Shown piece by piece: positions 27,701 through 38,707 of a DNA stretch of 64,000 nucleotides. Location: the NCBI GenBank assembly GCA_028622995.1, contig JAJQJQ010000019.1, positions 1,426,001-1,490,000 of the forward strand. Reading direction: 5' to 3'. Every line of letters starts with the position of its first letter. Positions within the stretch are counted from its first letter, which is position 1. This DNA comes from Panagrolaimus kolymaensis. Its lineage: Eukaryota > Nematoda > Chromadorea > Rhabditida > Panagrolaimidae. A program made the position numbers and the translations under genes. The notes under the pieces are model-generated. The model made no database searches. It was given only the letters and a program-made list of their open reading frames with translations, and was not told where the DNA came from.

Positions 27701-30700
27701 AAGGATTTTGGATTCCCCCCGCTGGATGAACCTCAACTGTAATCCATAAATTTTTATAAACACTTGCTTCAAGCTTTGATGCAAGAAATTAATGAATCTC
27801 GTTTTGAATTAGGGATTGAATTGGAGATATGGATTTTTTGTTCCAAATATTTTTCTTATATTTTATAAGAAATAATGCCAAGAGGATTTTGGATTCCCCC
27901 CGCTGGATGAACCTCAACTGTAATCCATAAATTTTTATAAACACTTGCTTCAAGCTTTGATGCAAGAAATTAATGAATCTCGTTTTGAATTATGGATTGA
28001 ATTGGAGATATGGATTTTTTGTTCCAAATATTTTTCTTATATTTTATAAGAAATAATGCCAAGAGGATTTTGGATTCCTCCCGCTGGATGAACCTCAACT
28101 GTAATCCATAAATTTTTATAAACACTTGCTTCAAGCTTTGATGCAAGAAATTAATGAATCTCGTTTTGAATTAGGGATTGAATTGGAGATATGGATTTTT
28201 TGTTCCAAATATTTTTCTTATATTTTATAAGAAATAATGCCAAGAGGATTTTGGATTCCCCCCGCTGGATGAACCTCAACTGTAATCCATAAATTTTTAC
28301 TTGCTTCAAGCTTTGATGCAAGAAATTAATGAATCTCGTTTTGAATTAGGGATTGAATTGGAGATATGGATTTTTTGTTCCAAATATTTTTCTTATATTT
28401 TATAAGAAATAATGCCAAGAGGATTTTGGATTCCCGATGCAAGAAATTAATGAATCTCGTTTTGAATTATGGATTGAATTATGGATTGAATTGGAGATAT
28501 GGATTTTTTGTTCCAAATATTTTTCTTATATTTTATAAGAAATAATGCCAAGAGGATTTTGGATTCCCCCCGCTGGATGAACCTCAACTGTAATCCATAA
28601 ATTTTTATAAACACTTGCTTCAAGCTTTGATGCAAGAAATTAATGAATCTCGTTTTGAATTAGGGATTGAATTGGAGATATGGATTTTTTGTTCCAAATA
28701 TTTTTCTTATATTTTATAAGAAATAATGCCAAGAGGATTTTGGATTCCTCCCGCTGGATGAACCTCAACTGTAATCCATAAATTTTTATAAACACTTGCT
28801 TCAAGCTTTGATGCAAGAAATTAATGAATCTCGTTTTGAATTAGGGATTGAATTGGAGATATGGATTTTTTGTTCCAAATATTTTTCTTATATTTTATAA
28901 GAAATAATGCCAAGAGGATTTTGGATTCCTCCCGCTGGATGAACCTCAACTGTAATCCATAAATTTTTATAAACACTTGCTTCAAGCTTTGATGCAAGAA
29001 ATTAATGAATCTCGTTTTGAATTAGGGATTGAATTGGAGATATGGATTTTTTGTTCCAAATATTTTTCTTATATTTTATAAGAAATAATGCCAAGAGGAT
29101 TTTGGATTCCCCCCGCTGGATGAACCTCAACTGTAATCCATAAATTTTTACTTGCTTCAAGCTTTGATGCAAGAAATTAATGAATCTCGTTTTGAATTAG
29201 GGATTGAATTGGAGATATGGATTTTTTGTTCCAAATATTTTTCTTATATTTTATAAGAAATAATGCCAAGAGGATTTTGGATTCCCGATGCAAGAAATTA
29301 ATGAATCTCGTTTTGAATTATGGATTGAATTATGGATTGAATTGGAGATATGGATTTTTTGTTCCAAATATTTTTCTTATATTTTATAAGAAATAATGCC
29401 AAGAGGATTTTGGATTCCCCCCGCTGGATGAACCTCAACTGTAATCCATAAATTTTTATAAACACTTGCTTCAAGCTTTGATGCAAGAAATTAATGAATC
29501 TCGTTTTGAATTAGGGATTGAATTGGAGATATGGATTTTTTGTTCCAAATATTTTTCTTATATTTTATAAGAAATAATGCCAAGAGGATTTTGGATTCCT
29601 CCCGCTGGATGAACCTCAACTGTAATCCATAAATTTTTATAAACACTTGCTTCAAGCTTTGATGCAAGAAATTAATGAATCTCGTTTTGAATTAGGGATT
29701 GAATTGGAGATATGGATTTTTTGTTCCAAATATTTTTCTTATATTTTATAAGAAATAATGCCAAGAGGATTTTGGATTCCCCCCGCTGGATGAACCTCAA
29801 CTGTAATCCATAAATTTTTATAAACACTTGCTTCAAGCTTTGATGCAAGAAATTAATGAATCTCGTTTTGAATTATGGATTGAATTGGAGATATGGATTT
29901 TTTGTTCCAAATATTTTTCTTATATTTTATAAGAAATAATGCCAAGAGGATTTTGGATTCCCCCCGCTGGATGAACCTCAACTGTAATCCATAAATTTTT
30001 ATAAACACTTGCTTCAAGCTTTGATGCAAGAAATTAATGAATCTCGTTTTGAATTATGGATTGAATTGGAGATATGGATTTTTTGTTCCAAATATTTTTC
30101 TTATATTTTATAAGAAATAATGCCAAGAGGATTTTGGATTCCCCCCGCTGGATGAACCTCAACTGTAATCCATAAATTTTTATAAACACTTGCTTCAAGC
30201 TTTGATGCAAGAAATTAATGAATCTCGTTTTGAATTAGGGATTGAATTGGAGATATGGATTTTTTGTTCCAAATATTTTTCTTATATTTTATAAGAAATA
30301 ATGCCAAGAGGATTTTGGATTCCCCCCGCTGGATGAACCTCAACTGTAATCCATAAATTTTTATAAACACTTGCTTCAAGCTTTGATGCAAGAAATTAAT
30401 GAATCTCGTTTTGAATTAGGGATTGAATTGGAGATATGGATTTTTTGTTCCAAATATTTTTCTTATATTTTATAAGAAATAATGCCAAGAGGATTTTGGA
30501 TTCCCCCCGCTGGATGAACCTCAACTGTAATCCATAAATTTTTATAAACACTTGCTTCAAGCTTTGATGCAAGAAATTAATGAATCTCGTTTTGAATTAT
30601 GGATTGAATTGGAGATATGGATTTTTTGTTCCAAATATTTTTCTTATATTTTATAAGAAATAATGCCAAGAGGATTTTGGATTCCCCCCGCTGGATGAAC

Positions 30701-32975
30701 CTCAACTGTAATCCATAAATTTTTATAAACACTTGCTTCAAGCTTTGATGCAAGAAATTAATGAATCTCGTTTTGAATTAGGGATTGAATTGGAGATATG
30801 GATTTTTTGTTCCAAATATTTTTCTTATATTTTATAAGAAATAATGCCAAGAGGATTTTGGATTCCCCCCGCTGGATGAACCTCAACTGTAATCCATAAA
30901 TTTTTACTTGCTTCAAGCTTTGATGCAAGAAATTAATGAATCTCGTTTTGAATTAGGGATTGAATTGGAGATATGGATTTTTTGTTCCAAATATTTTTCT
31001 TATATTTTATAAGAAATAATGCCAAGAGGATTTTGGATTCCCGATGCAAGAAATTAATGAATCTCGTTTTGAATTATGGATTGAATTATGGATTGAATTG
31101 GAGATATGGATTTTTTGTTCCAAATATTTTTCTTATATTTTATAAGAAATAATGCCAAGAGGATTTTGGATTCCCCCCGCTGGATGAACCTCAACTGTAA
31201 TCCATAAATTTTTATAAACACTTGCTTCAAGCTTTGATGCAAGAAATTAATGAATCTCGTTTTGAATTAGGGATTGAATTGGAGATATGGATTTTTTGTT
31301 CCAAATATTTTTCTTATATTTTATAAGAAATAATGCCAAGAGGATTTTGGATTCCCCCCGCTGGATGAACCTCAACTGTAATCCATAAATTTTTACTTGC
31401 TTCAAGCTTTGATGCAAGAAATTAATGAATCTCGTTTTGAATTATGGATTGAATTGGAGATATGGATTTTTTGTTCCAAATATTTTTCTTATATTTTATA
31501 AGAAATAATGCCAAAAGGATTTTGGATTCCCCCCGCTGGATGAACCTCAACTGTAATCCATAAATTTTTATAAACACTTGCTTCAAGCTTTGATGCAAGA
31601 AATTAATGAATCTCGTTTTGAATTAGGGATTGAATTGGAGATATGGATTTTTTGTTCCAAATATTTTTCTTATATTTTATAAGAAATAATGCCAAGAGGA
31701 TTTTGGATTCCCCCCGCTGGATGAACCTCAACTGTAATCCATAAATTTTTATAAACACTTGCTTCAAGCTTTGATGCAAGAAATTAATGAATCTCGTTTT
31801 GAATTATGGATTGAATTGGAGATATGGATTTTTTGTTCCAAATATTTTTCTTATATTTTATAAGAAATAATGCCAAGAGGATTTTGGATTCCCGATGCAA
31901 GAAATTAATGAATCTCGTTTTGTATTAGGGATTGAATTGGAGATATGGATTTTTTGTTCCAAATATTTTTCTTATATTTTATAAGAAATAATGCCAAGAG
32001 GATTTTGGATTCCCGATGCAAGAAATTAATGAATCTCGTTTTGTATTAGGGATTGAATTGGAGATATGGATTTTTTGTTCCAAATATTTTTCTTATATTT
32101 TATAAGAAATAATGCCAAGAGGATTTTGGATTCCCCCCGCTGGATGAACCTCAACTGTAATCCATAAATTTTTATAAACACTTGCTTCAAGCTTTGATGC
32201 AAGAAATTAATGAATCTCGTTTTGAATTAGGGATTGAATTGGAGATATGGATTTTTTGTTCCAAATATTTTTCTTATATTTTATAAGAAATAATGCCAAG
32301 AGGATTTTGGATTCCCCCCGCTGGATGAACCTCAACTGTAATCCATAAATTTTTACTTGCTTCAAGCTTTGATGCAAGAAATTAATGAATCTCGTTTTGA
32401 ATTATGGATTGAATTATGGATTGAATTATGGATTGAATTGGAGATATGGATTTTTTGTTCCAAATATTTTTCTTATATTTTATAAGAAATAATGCCAAGA
32501 GGATTTTGGATTCCCCCCGCTGGATGAACCTCAACTGTAATCCATAAATTTTTATAAACACTTGCTTCAAGCTTTGATGCAAGAAATTAATGAATCTCGT
32601 TTTGAATTAGGGATTGAATTGGAGATATGGATTTTTTGTTCCAAATATTTTTCTTATATTTTATAAGAAATAATGCCAAGAGGATTTTGGATTCCCCCCG
32701 CTGGATGAACCTCAACTGTAATCCATAAATTTTTACTTGCTTCAAGCTTTGATGCAAGAAATTAATGAATCTCGTTTTGAATTATGGATTGAATTATGGA
32801 TTGAATTATGGATTGAATTGGAGATATGGATTTTTTGTTCCAAATATTTTTCTTATATTTTATAAGAAATAATGCCAAGAGGATTTTGGATTCCCCCCGC
32901 TGGATGAACCTCAACTGTAATCCATAAATTTTTATAAACACTTGCTTCAAGCTTTGATGCAAGAAATTAATGAAT
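12767..32975. repeat. Satellite array, right block
   Basis: Continuation of the ~181/175-bp satellite after the retrotransposon, about 112 monomers. Its diagnostic variants differ from the left block: AATGCAAAGAGG at about 14743, 16534 and 19051, and the paired CCTCTGGATGA at about 16558 and 19075. A ~900-bp (5-monomer) unit is marked by CCAAAAGG variants near 24095, 24994 and 25893. CCTCCCGCTGG copies become common after 26450. The array stops abruptly inside a monomer at 32975 (…TTAATGAAT, then unrelated TTTAGCC). Short open frames of 62-66 codons inside the block are by-products of a 12-bp expansion and are not genes. Confidence 0.97.
28434..32962. repeat. Satellite edge zone with truncated monomers and 12-bp expansions
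   Basis: Near the right edge, monomers are truncated by a junction TTCCCGATGCAAG (about 28434, 29285, 31040, 31891 and 32011) that deletes about 65-70 bp. Many carry extra copies of the 12-mer TTATGGATTGAA: two copies near 28466, 29317 and 31077, three copies near 32400 and 32780. The ~850-bp segment with junction and expansion recurs at 28434 and 29285. The two triple-copy monomers at the far right sit in a 380-bp dimer repeat. Confidence 0.88.
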
Positions 32976-33401
32976 TTTAGCCGAAGCCAAATGGGACAAT
33001 TTTTTTTTCAGTGAAGTTGAGCCATTTCACTTCTTTTATTGACATCCACTTTTTTAATTTCCATGCTTTTATTGACTTACTCAACTTCCACCTTTTATTG
33101 GCTTTTAGCCTAAATATAGTACTGATTTCCCCTCTTTTATTGATCTCGAAGAGATATATTCCAATAACGTGACATGTTAGATATCAATAAAAAAATTAGG
33201 TAACTAATAATCTTAACAAACATACAATTCTCAAACACAATTGTCAATACTATGAATCTTTTAAAAAATAAGAAAAAATAGTCCATAAAATTGCAATTAA
33301 GTGCGCGTGATTTTTTTATAATTAAAAATTTTTATGCAAACTTTCAGTAAAAATGCACAATCAAAATCTTTAAAAAAACTCCATAAAATTTTTTAGGATT
33401 C
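32976..33401. other. Satellite-to-unique junction, no gene seen
   Basis: AT-rich sequence between the last satellite monomer and the first LTR element. The motif CTTTTATTGA/G occurs four times at uneven spacing of about 30-45 bp (33036-33145), possibly a worn short repeat. No open frame with coding character, RNA gene or promoter could be supported. Confidence 0.6.
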
Positions 33402-33405
33402 GGCA

Positions 33406-33629
33406 TGTTGTGGCCTTGCACACACAGAAGTATTCAAAGTGCCGCTGTCTCTGGTCTCGTATGGAATTGTGCCGTGGATGGCTGAATGGTAATTCTGACT
33501 AGCACACATTCTCATAGTTTGTCATTGTTGTTTTCTAACTATGTTTAGTTGTATGTAAAATATCCTTGCTGAGCAGTTGCTCCAATAAAGACCACATTAA
33601 TATTTGTTGACCTAATTTAGGTTACAACA
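33406..33629 (+). repeat. 5' LTR
   Basis: 224-bp LTR, TG...CA bounded. It contains CCAATAAAG, a possible polyadenylation signal, about 50 bp before its end. It differs from the 3' LTR at scattered sites such as CTAGCACAC versus CTGGCACAC. Confidence 0.9.
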
Positions 33630-34824
33630 AAGTGGTGACGAGATCGTGATCAAACAACTCAAAATCCTCCGAAAAGACCGCTCGCCAACTCAATTCAAAA
33701 GAAAAAGAAGAAGGAAGCTGCAGAAGAGAACTTGCTGCTGGTGCTGTTGGAGAAAGATAGAAGAAGCTCTGGACTCAATTTGGAAAGCAATTGATATGGT
33801 CTTTATCTCAAAATCGACAGTATCAAAATCCTCGTATGTTCATCTCAAAGTTCGTATGTTGTATGTTATGCTCGTTTCAAGTTCTTCATACTGGAATCAC
33901 TTCCAATCCGACGAATATGGTCATATGTTCATCTCAAAGCTCGTATGGTACTTTCGCTCGTGTCTATCATCAACCAACTCCTTCATGTCAATCAACTCGT
34001 ATGGTCAACTAGCTCGCTTGGTACAAACTTGGAAAAGTCAAAATGAGTTACGCTTTAACTCCAGAAAAGCATGATCTTGCTGGTGGTGTTACTCGATGGA
34101 ATCGATGGGAACTCAGCATGATGTTTGTGTCTTTTGCTCAAAGACAATCGTTTGATGATAGCGAACAATCATCCGGCTTACGATTTGGCCGAGAGCACAA
34201 AATCTCTCTCTCTCTCTGTCTCTTTTGCTATTTCAACAATGGTCAACTCAAGTGATAACTGATGCTAATCAACATGGTAAAAGAAGCAATAAGAAAACGT
34301 TTTGATGATAGCGAAGAATCATCCGGTCTACGATTTGGCCGTGATCGCTTGGTTAAACCAGCTGTAAATCTCTTGATCTTGAACACATGGGTATGGTAAT
34401 ACTGCATGGAATGGAATCCGAAAAACTTCAGAAAGGAGGGGAAAGGGACATGGAACATGTGCCCAAGACATGGAAGTCGAAACCTCGTGGAAGAACCTCT
34501 GGTAAATTGGTATGGATTCTGGCGTCGTATATGATCACTTGGTAAAGAAGCTCAAGAAGAAGCTAAAGAAATGAATGGTCGTGGTACTGAACAGTCGAAT
34601 GGAATTGGTTGAATTTCTCCTGCTCAACTACATGGAACCTGAAGTTTCTGGATTGAAAGCTCGTCATGGTAATGATAAGGAATTATGGAAACCGCATGAT
34701 ATGAAGCTCGTATTGTATGATCTCCAATTGAAGAATCAAATGGACATGCTAAAGAAGAAGCTATGGAAAGCCAAGAACAAGACAAGAACATCGATCGTCA
34801 ACTCAAAGATAGGTGGAAGAAGAG

Positions 34825-35049
34825 TGTTGTGGCCTTGCACACACAGAAGTATTCAAAGTGCCGCTGTCTCTGGTCTCGTATGGAATTGTGCCGTGGATGG
34901 CTGAATGGTAATTCTGACTGGCACACATTCTCATATTTTGTCATTGTTGTTTTCTAACTTTTGTTCAGTTGTATGTAAAATATCCTTGCTGAGCAGTTGC
35001 TCCAATAAAGTCCACATTAATATTTGTTGACCTAATTGAGGTTACAACA
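34825..35049 (+). repeat. 3' LTR
   Basis: 225-bp LTR directly after the purine tract at 34811-34824 and followed by target-site copy GGCA at 35050-35053. Confidence 0.9.
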
Positions 35050-35149
35050 GGCACATGCTTTACAGAAAATTCTTGCTCAAAAATTAAAATTTTCTGTTTA
35101 TTTAATTTTTATTGTAAATCTTGATTTAATGGAAAACATGTGACGCCAT

Positions 35150-35469
35150 CAGAGCTGTCGATTTTCGATTTTCGATTCGATTTTCGACGCGATTTTCGAC
35201 GCGATTTTCGACGCGATTTTCGATTTTCGATGCGTCGAAAAAATCGGAAATCGAGAGGTTCGATTTTCGATGCATCGGTTCGACGCATCGAAATCGAAAA
35301 TCGAAAAATTTTGACTTTTTAACGTATTTTTCGATTTTCGATCCGATGCACCGAAAATCGAAATCGAAGGGTTCGATTTTCGATGCATCGATTCGAAGCG
35401 TCGAATTTCGATTTCGATCTGACGCTTCGAAATCGAAAATCGAAGAATTTCGATGCATCGACAGCACTG
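35150..35469. mobile_element. hAT-like MITE (CAGTGCTGTCGAT ends), 320 bp
   Basis: Terminal inverted repeats CAGAGCTGTCGAT (left) and ATCGACAGCACTG (right, reverse complement CAGTGCTGTCGAT). They are bounded by a perfect 8-bp target duplication GACGCCAT at 35142-35149 and 35470-35477. The interior is a dense array of ATCGAAAATCG and GACGCGATTTTC words, strongly self-complementary and far richer in CG than its surroundings. Eight-base duplications and CAGTG ends are typical of the hAT superfamily. It has no transposase. Open frames on both strands across it simply translate the repeat. Confidence 0.88.
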
Positions 35470-35775
35470 GACGCCATTAAAATAAAAATCTAATAAAAAT
35501 TACTCAAGAAAAAATCCAACCAAGCTTCTTTCAAAAAGGAACACCGGCCTTTTCGCGCTAAGAGTAAAAAAGGGGACAGAAAACAAACAAACGGACATTT
35601 TTTTGTCAAATCTCTAAATTTATAAAGTTTTTTTTCTGGATTTCTTTACAGATATAATCTATAGATGGGCTCTCATAAGTTTACGAAATTTCAGCCATAG
35701 TTAATAAACATAAACACATGATTAAGCTAGTTGAAAAAAAAGAGATCTTGCGCTCCGTCAAGGCAAACTCAACTT

Positions 35776-35810
35776 GGGCCAGCGTGAGCGCGAAGCGCGA
35801 ACGCTGGCCC
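35776..35810. repeat. GC-rich hairpin
   Basis: Perfect 10-bp arms GGGCCAGCGT and ACGCTGGCCC enclose GAGCGCGAAGCGCGA, itself partly palindromic. It is an isolated GC-rich island in very AT-rich sequence. No target duplication or known element end was found beside it. The remaining 35478-35885 sequence shows no gene. Confidence 0.6.
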
Positions 35811-35885
35811 CAAAGAACAACGAAGAGAATCAGGGATATTCTCTTTATTTATTTTTCTCCATAAACGGCTGAAAGCAGTTTGAAT

Positions 35886-36263
35886 TAGGGTTGGCAGATG
35901 TTAATTAACCGGGGAATTTACCGGTTAATTAACCGGTTATTAACCGGAGGCATAATTTACCGGTAAATTAAAAAAAGTTTTACCACAGGGAAAACCCTTT
36001 GCTACCATTTTCCAAAAAAAAGAGACATGGGTAACCACGTTAAAGTGTTTATTTCTCCCATTTTATCGTTAAATTTCTCTAAAATCCATCATTTTTCGTC
36101 AAATAATGGTGTTTGCTCTATAAAACACTCATTTCGTAACATTTCGTAAATTTTTGTAGGCTTTCGTAGTAGCGGTTAATTAACATCGACACCGGTTAAT
36201 TAACCGGTTAATTAACCGGTTAATTAACCGATTTTTAATTTACCGGTAAATTAACCAACCCTA
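35886..36263. mobile_element. hAT-like MITE (TAGGGTTGG ends), 378 bp
   Basis: Ends TAGGGTTGG and CCAACCCTA, with a perfect 8-bp target duplication GTTTGAAT at 35878-35885 and 36264-36271. Both subterminal regions carry tandem TTAATTAACCGG words, and TTTACCGGTAAATT occurs on both sides; these are likely binding sites for the mobilising transposase. No coding capacity. The 8-bp duplication points to the hAT superfamily. The family is distinct from the MITE 400 bp to its left. Confidence 0.87.
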
Positions 36264-36271
36264 GTTTGAAT

Positions 36272-36633
36272 CATATCAAAAATATTACAAAATGGAATAT
36301 AAAAATGAAGCAGTTTTTTTGTTGTTTATTATTTTATTTAACAAAAAATCAAATATTCAAATCGATTATCAAATTCTTCTGAATCTTTTTTTTAATTCAT
36401 ATATTAATTATTAAAAGAGAGAAGGGTGCAACTAAAAAGGGAAACAGTTTATAACAAAAAAATAAAAACATAAAATTTATTGTTAAAAAATGGAAGGACA
36501 GTTTTTTTAAACTTTTTTATAAAAAATATTATGAAAAACTAAACCTTTTTTTAAAATTTTACTATAAATTTTAACAAAGCCATTAGCAAGCAATGCCACA
36601 GTTTTCACGATTTTGATGTAAAAAAAGAATTAA
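36272..36633. other. AT-rich interval, no gene seen
   Basis: Homopolymer-rich sequence between the MITE and the 3' end of the first receptor gene. Probably holds that gene's 3' UTR on the minus strand. Nothing else could be supported. Confidence 0.5.
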
Positions 36634-37621
36634 CTATAGCAGAGTCGTTGTTGTTGAAGAAGAATTTCGTCCAAAAAATGTTGGAATATTTATGCTAAAA
36701 ACTTTTGCTGGTTGATAATCAAATGCTTTTCTACAGGCTTTGGAATACATTGCAGCACAAAAAGTTATATTTAGAGCTGTTACCGTTACCGCATATGGAC
36801 CAATAACTTGATTGATTCTGATTCCAAAAATCTAAAAAAAACTAATTTAAAAAATACAATTTTTTAAGAAATTGGTTTTGAATAAAAATCAATTAACAAA
36901 ATCTCACTTGATAAAGAAGCAATGAAATAATCGTTGGTGCCAATTCACAAAAAGTGGTAGAAGCAATAATTTTAACCACCGTTTGAGAAATATTTTTATT
37001 TCCATTATTATTATTATTTTCTTTGAACATGAATTTCTTTAAAAAATATAAAAGTATTCCGCAAACAAAATTAAATCCAACTAAACTTAATTTTGTTTCG
37101 GTTAAGCGTAAAATTCCGGGAATTAAAAGGCATGCAAAAATAGCACATGATGTTTCACTATTTTTAGGAATTAATGATAACAACGGATTAAGTAAAAGAA
37201 AAATTCCAAACGATAAAAGAGTGCATAAAGCTGTTACACAGCTGCAATATATTCGATGTTGAGAATTATATTTAAAAGGAAAAATAATAGAGAGACATCG
37301 ATCCAAACACAAAAATATTTCCACCATTGTTCCAAGAAATCCCAAGACGAATGGAAAAAATCCTAACCAAAATAAAATTCTTGCATCATAAACAATTTCA
37401 TTGGGTCTCCAAAAAATTATTAAATATAAAAAACTTGTTAATGAAAAAATACTAAAAATTAATAAATATATAAAATAAAGATTGATAACTGGAGAAAATT
37501 TCCAACTCTTTAAAAATAATTTTTTATAAAATAATACATCTTTCGTGAATTTTAGTGTAAGCAACATTAAAAGTAAACCAATAAAATGATGGATTAAAGT
37601 TGCAAATGTTACAAATTGCAT
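36634..37621 (-). CDS. 7TM chemoreceptor-like GPCR, array copy 1
   Basis: Two exons, 37621-36908 and 36831-36634, joined by a 76-bp intron (GTGAGA...TTTTAG, phase 0), giving 303 residues. Exon 1 encodes six hydrophobic helices: HHFIGLLLMLLTL near residue 12, a second around 46-71, a third ending in the DRY-like LDRCLSIIFPFKY, then three more. Exon 2 encodes helix 7 (VIGPYAVTVTALNITFCAA), followed by YSKACRKAF and a short serine/threonine-rich tail. The length, LDRC motif and tandem organisation fit nematode serpentine chemoreceptors. I could not place it in a named sr family. Likely a plasma-membrane sensory receptor; the ligand is unknown. The FWRPNE loop after helix 2 is a family hallmark shared by all five copies. 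Confidence 0.85.
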
Positions 37622-38079
37622 AGTTTTTTTGTTTCTATCAAAGCAATTTAAAACTAATTAAATATTAGTCGAATAAAAGCTATATTTTTCTTTTTAATAT
37701 TAGTTTAAGTTTCAAATAAAAACTTTTCTTTCTAGTAACAAAAATAAATATTTCCTTTTCTTTTATCTAAAAAGTTTTAAGGCTTTCAAGTGTTTTATTG
37801 AGGTAAATTATTTTACAACCATTAAAATGGAAAATAAATGCGACATTTTTATTTTAGTTTTATAACTTATCATTATAGCCCAGAATTTTTTGGTGGACAT
37901 AAACCCATTTTTTTTAAAACAACTTTTTATTTTTATAGTTTGTTTAACATTGATCACTTTTTTTGTTTGAATGTTGAAAGTTATTTTTACTTACGTATTT
38001 CAAAGTCTCATATACACTCATAATATAAATGCAAGGAATCAACTTTTACTTATTTGAACCCAGACAGTTTTTTTTTGCC
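37622..38079. other. Intergenic, upstream of receptor copy 1
   Basis: Very AT-rich, with long T runs. It must include the promoter and any trans-splice site of the minus-strand receptor. No distinct element could be recognised. A weak plus-strand open frame (37838-38023) has no coding character. Confidence 0.45.
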
Positions 38080-38162
38080 TCAAATTTTTTGATATGTAAT
38101 TTTTAAAAAAATTTGTGGCTGGTAATCAAAAGCCTCTCTACAGGCTTTGGAATACATTTCAT
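38080..38162 (-). pseudogene. Relic of a receptor last exon
   Basis: The minus strand reads EMYSKACREAFDYQPQIFLK and then a stop. It matches the end of the second exon of copy 1 (AAMYSKACRKAFDYQPAKVF). Helix 7 upstream and the whole first exon are gone; the sequence above 38162 is AT-rich noise. It marks a sixth receptor unit lost between copies 1 and 2. Confidence 0.75.
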
Positions 38163-38707
38163 TTTTTTTTAAATTAAAAGTTACAGAATAAAAAATATTT
38201 TCCTAAATAAAAATATGTTTGAATTAAAGTTTAAAGTATTTCCATATTTTGAGTAATAAAAACTTTTTTTTCTTTTTGTTTATATCCAAAAAGTTGTAAA
38301 ATTAATTTTAAGATGTGTCATTGGGTTACATATTTTACAGCCATCAAAAGTATAAAGTGCACGAACTTTCATAACAGATTTTTATACAACCAATAACTTT
38401 TTGTACTTTACTAAAAATATTTTCTTTTTTTATAGTGTATTTTACTCAGAGCACATTTTTGAGAAAAAATTAGGAAATTATTTTTTGTTACATATTTTTG
38501 TTTTCCATTTTACCGTATAATTTTAAGAAATAAAAAACTTACTTTTTAAGAACCAGACATATTTATTTCATAAATCTTTAGATTTTTAACATTATCATTA
38601 AAATGAAAATTTAAGTGTAATAAGAAAATTTAAAATTTAAGAAAAGCATATGCGTCTTGTTCATTAAAAAAATATTTCAAAAAAATACAGTAACTTTTTG
38701 GATATTT
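38163..38707. other. Intergenic with receptor remains, no gene seen
   Basis: AT-rich stretch where the first exon of the lost receptor would have stood. No recognisable helix-coding sequence survives on either strand. Confidence 0.45.

Larger units (their letters stand above)
33406..35049 (+). mobile_element. Short non-autonomous LTR retrotransposon (TRIM-like)
   Basis: LTRs at 33406-33629 and 34825-35049 begin TGTTGTGGCC and end GTTACAACA. They are near-identical, differing by a few substitutions and a one-base length difference. A 4-bp target duplication GGCA lies at 33402-33405 and 35050-35053. Three bases after the 5' LTR comes a TGG-initiated primer-binding-like site (33633-33651, TGGTGACGAGATCGTGATC). 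The polypurine tract AGGTGGAAGAAGAG (34811-34824) directly abuts the 3' LTR. The ~1.2-kb interior encodes no recognisable gag or pol. It holds an internal ~45-bp duplication around AATCATCCGG...ACGATTTGGCCG (about 34165 and 34318). Older than the satellite-embedded element because its LTRs have diverged. Confidence 0.9.

Noticed and set aside
28447..32962. Open frames of 62-66 codons beginning MHQSLKQVFIKIYG on the minus strand of the satellite
   Set aside because: They appear only where the 12-bp expansion TTATGGATTGAA shifts stops. They are identical repeats of the monomer without a gene context, so they are not genes.
1..32975. CRISPR-like or rolling-circle array
   Set aside because: There are no spacers; whole monomers repeat head to tail in a eukaryotic setting. 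It is a satellite.
33646..34904. Open frames of 70-142 codons inside the second LTR element
   Set aside because: No gag or pol motifs; overlapping frames on both strands; composition follows the repeats inside the element.
35126..35467. Arginine/aspartate-rich open frames on both strands (DFRRDFRRDFR and ENRVENRVENR types)
   Set aside because: Direct translations of the ATCGAAAATCG repeat in the MITE.
35776..35810. Helitron 3' end
   Set aside because: A hairpin is present, but no CTRR-type terminus follows and no TC start was found upstream.
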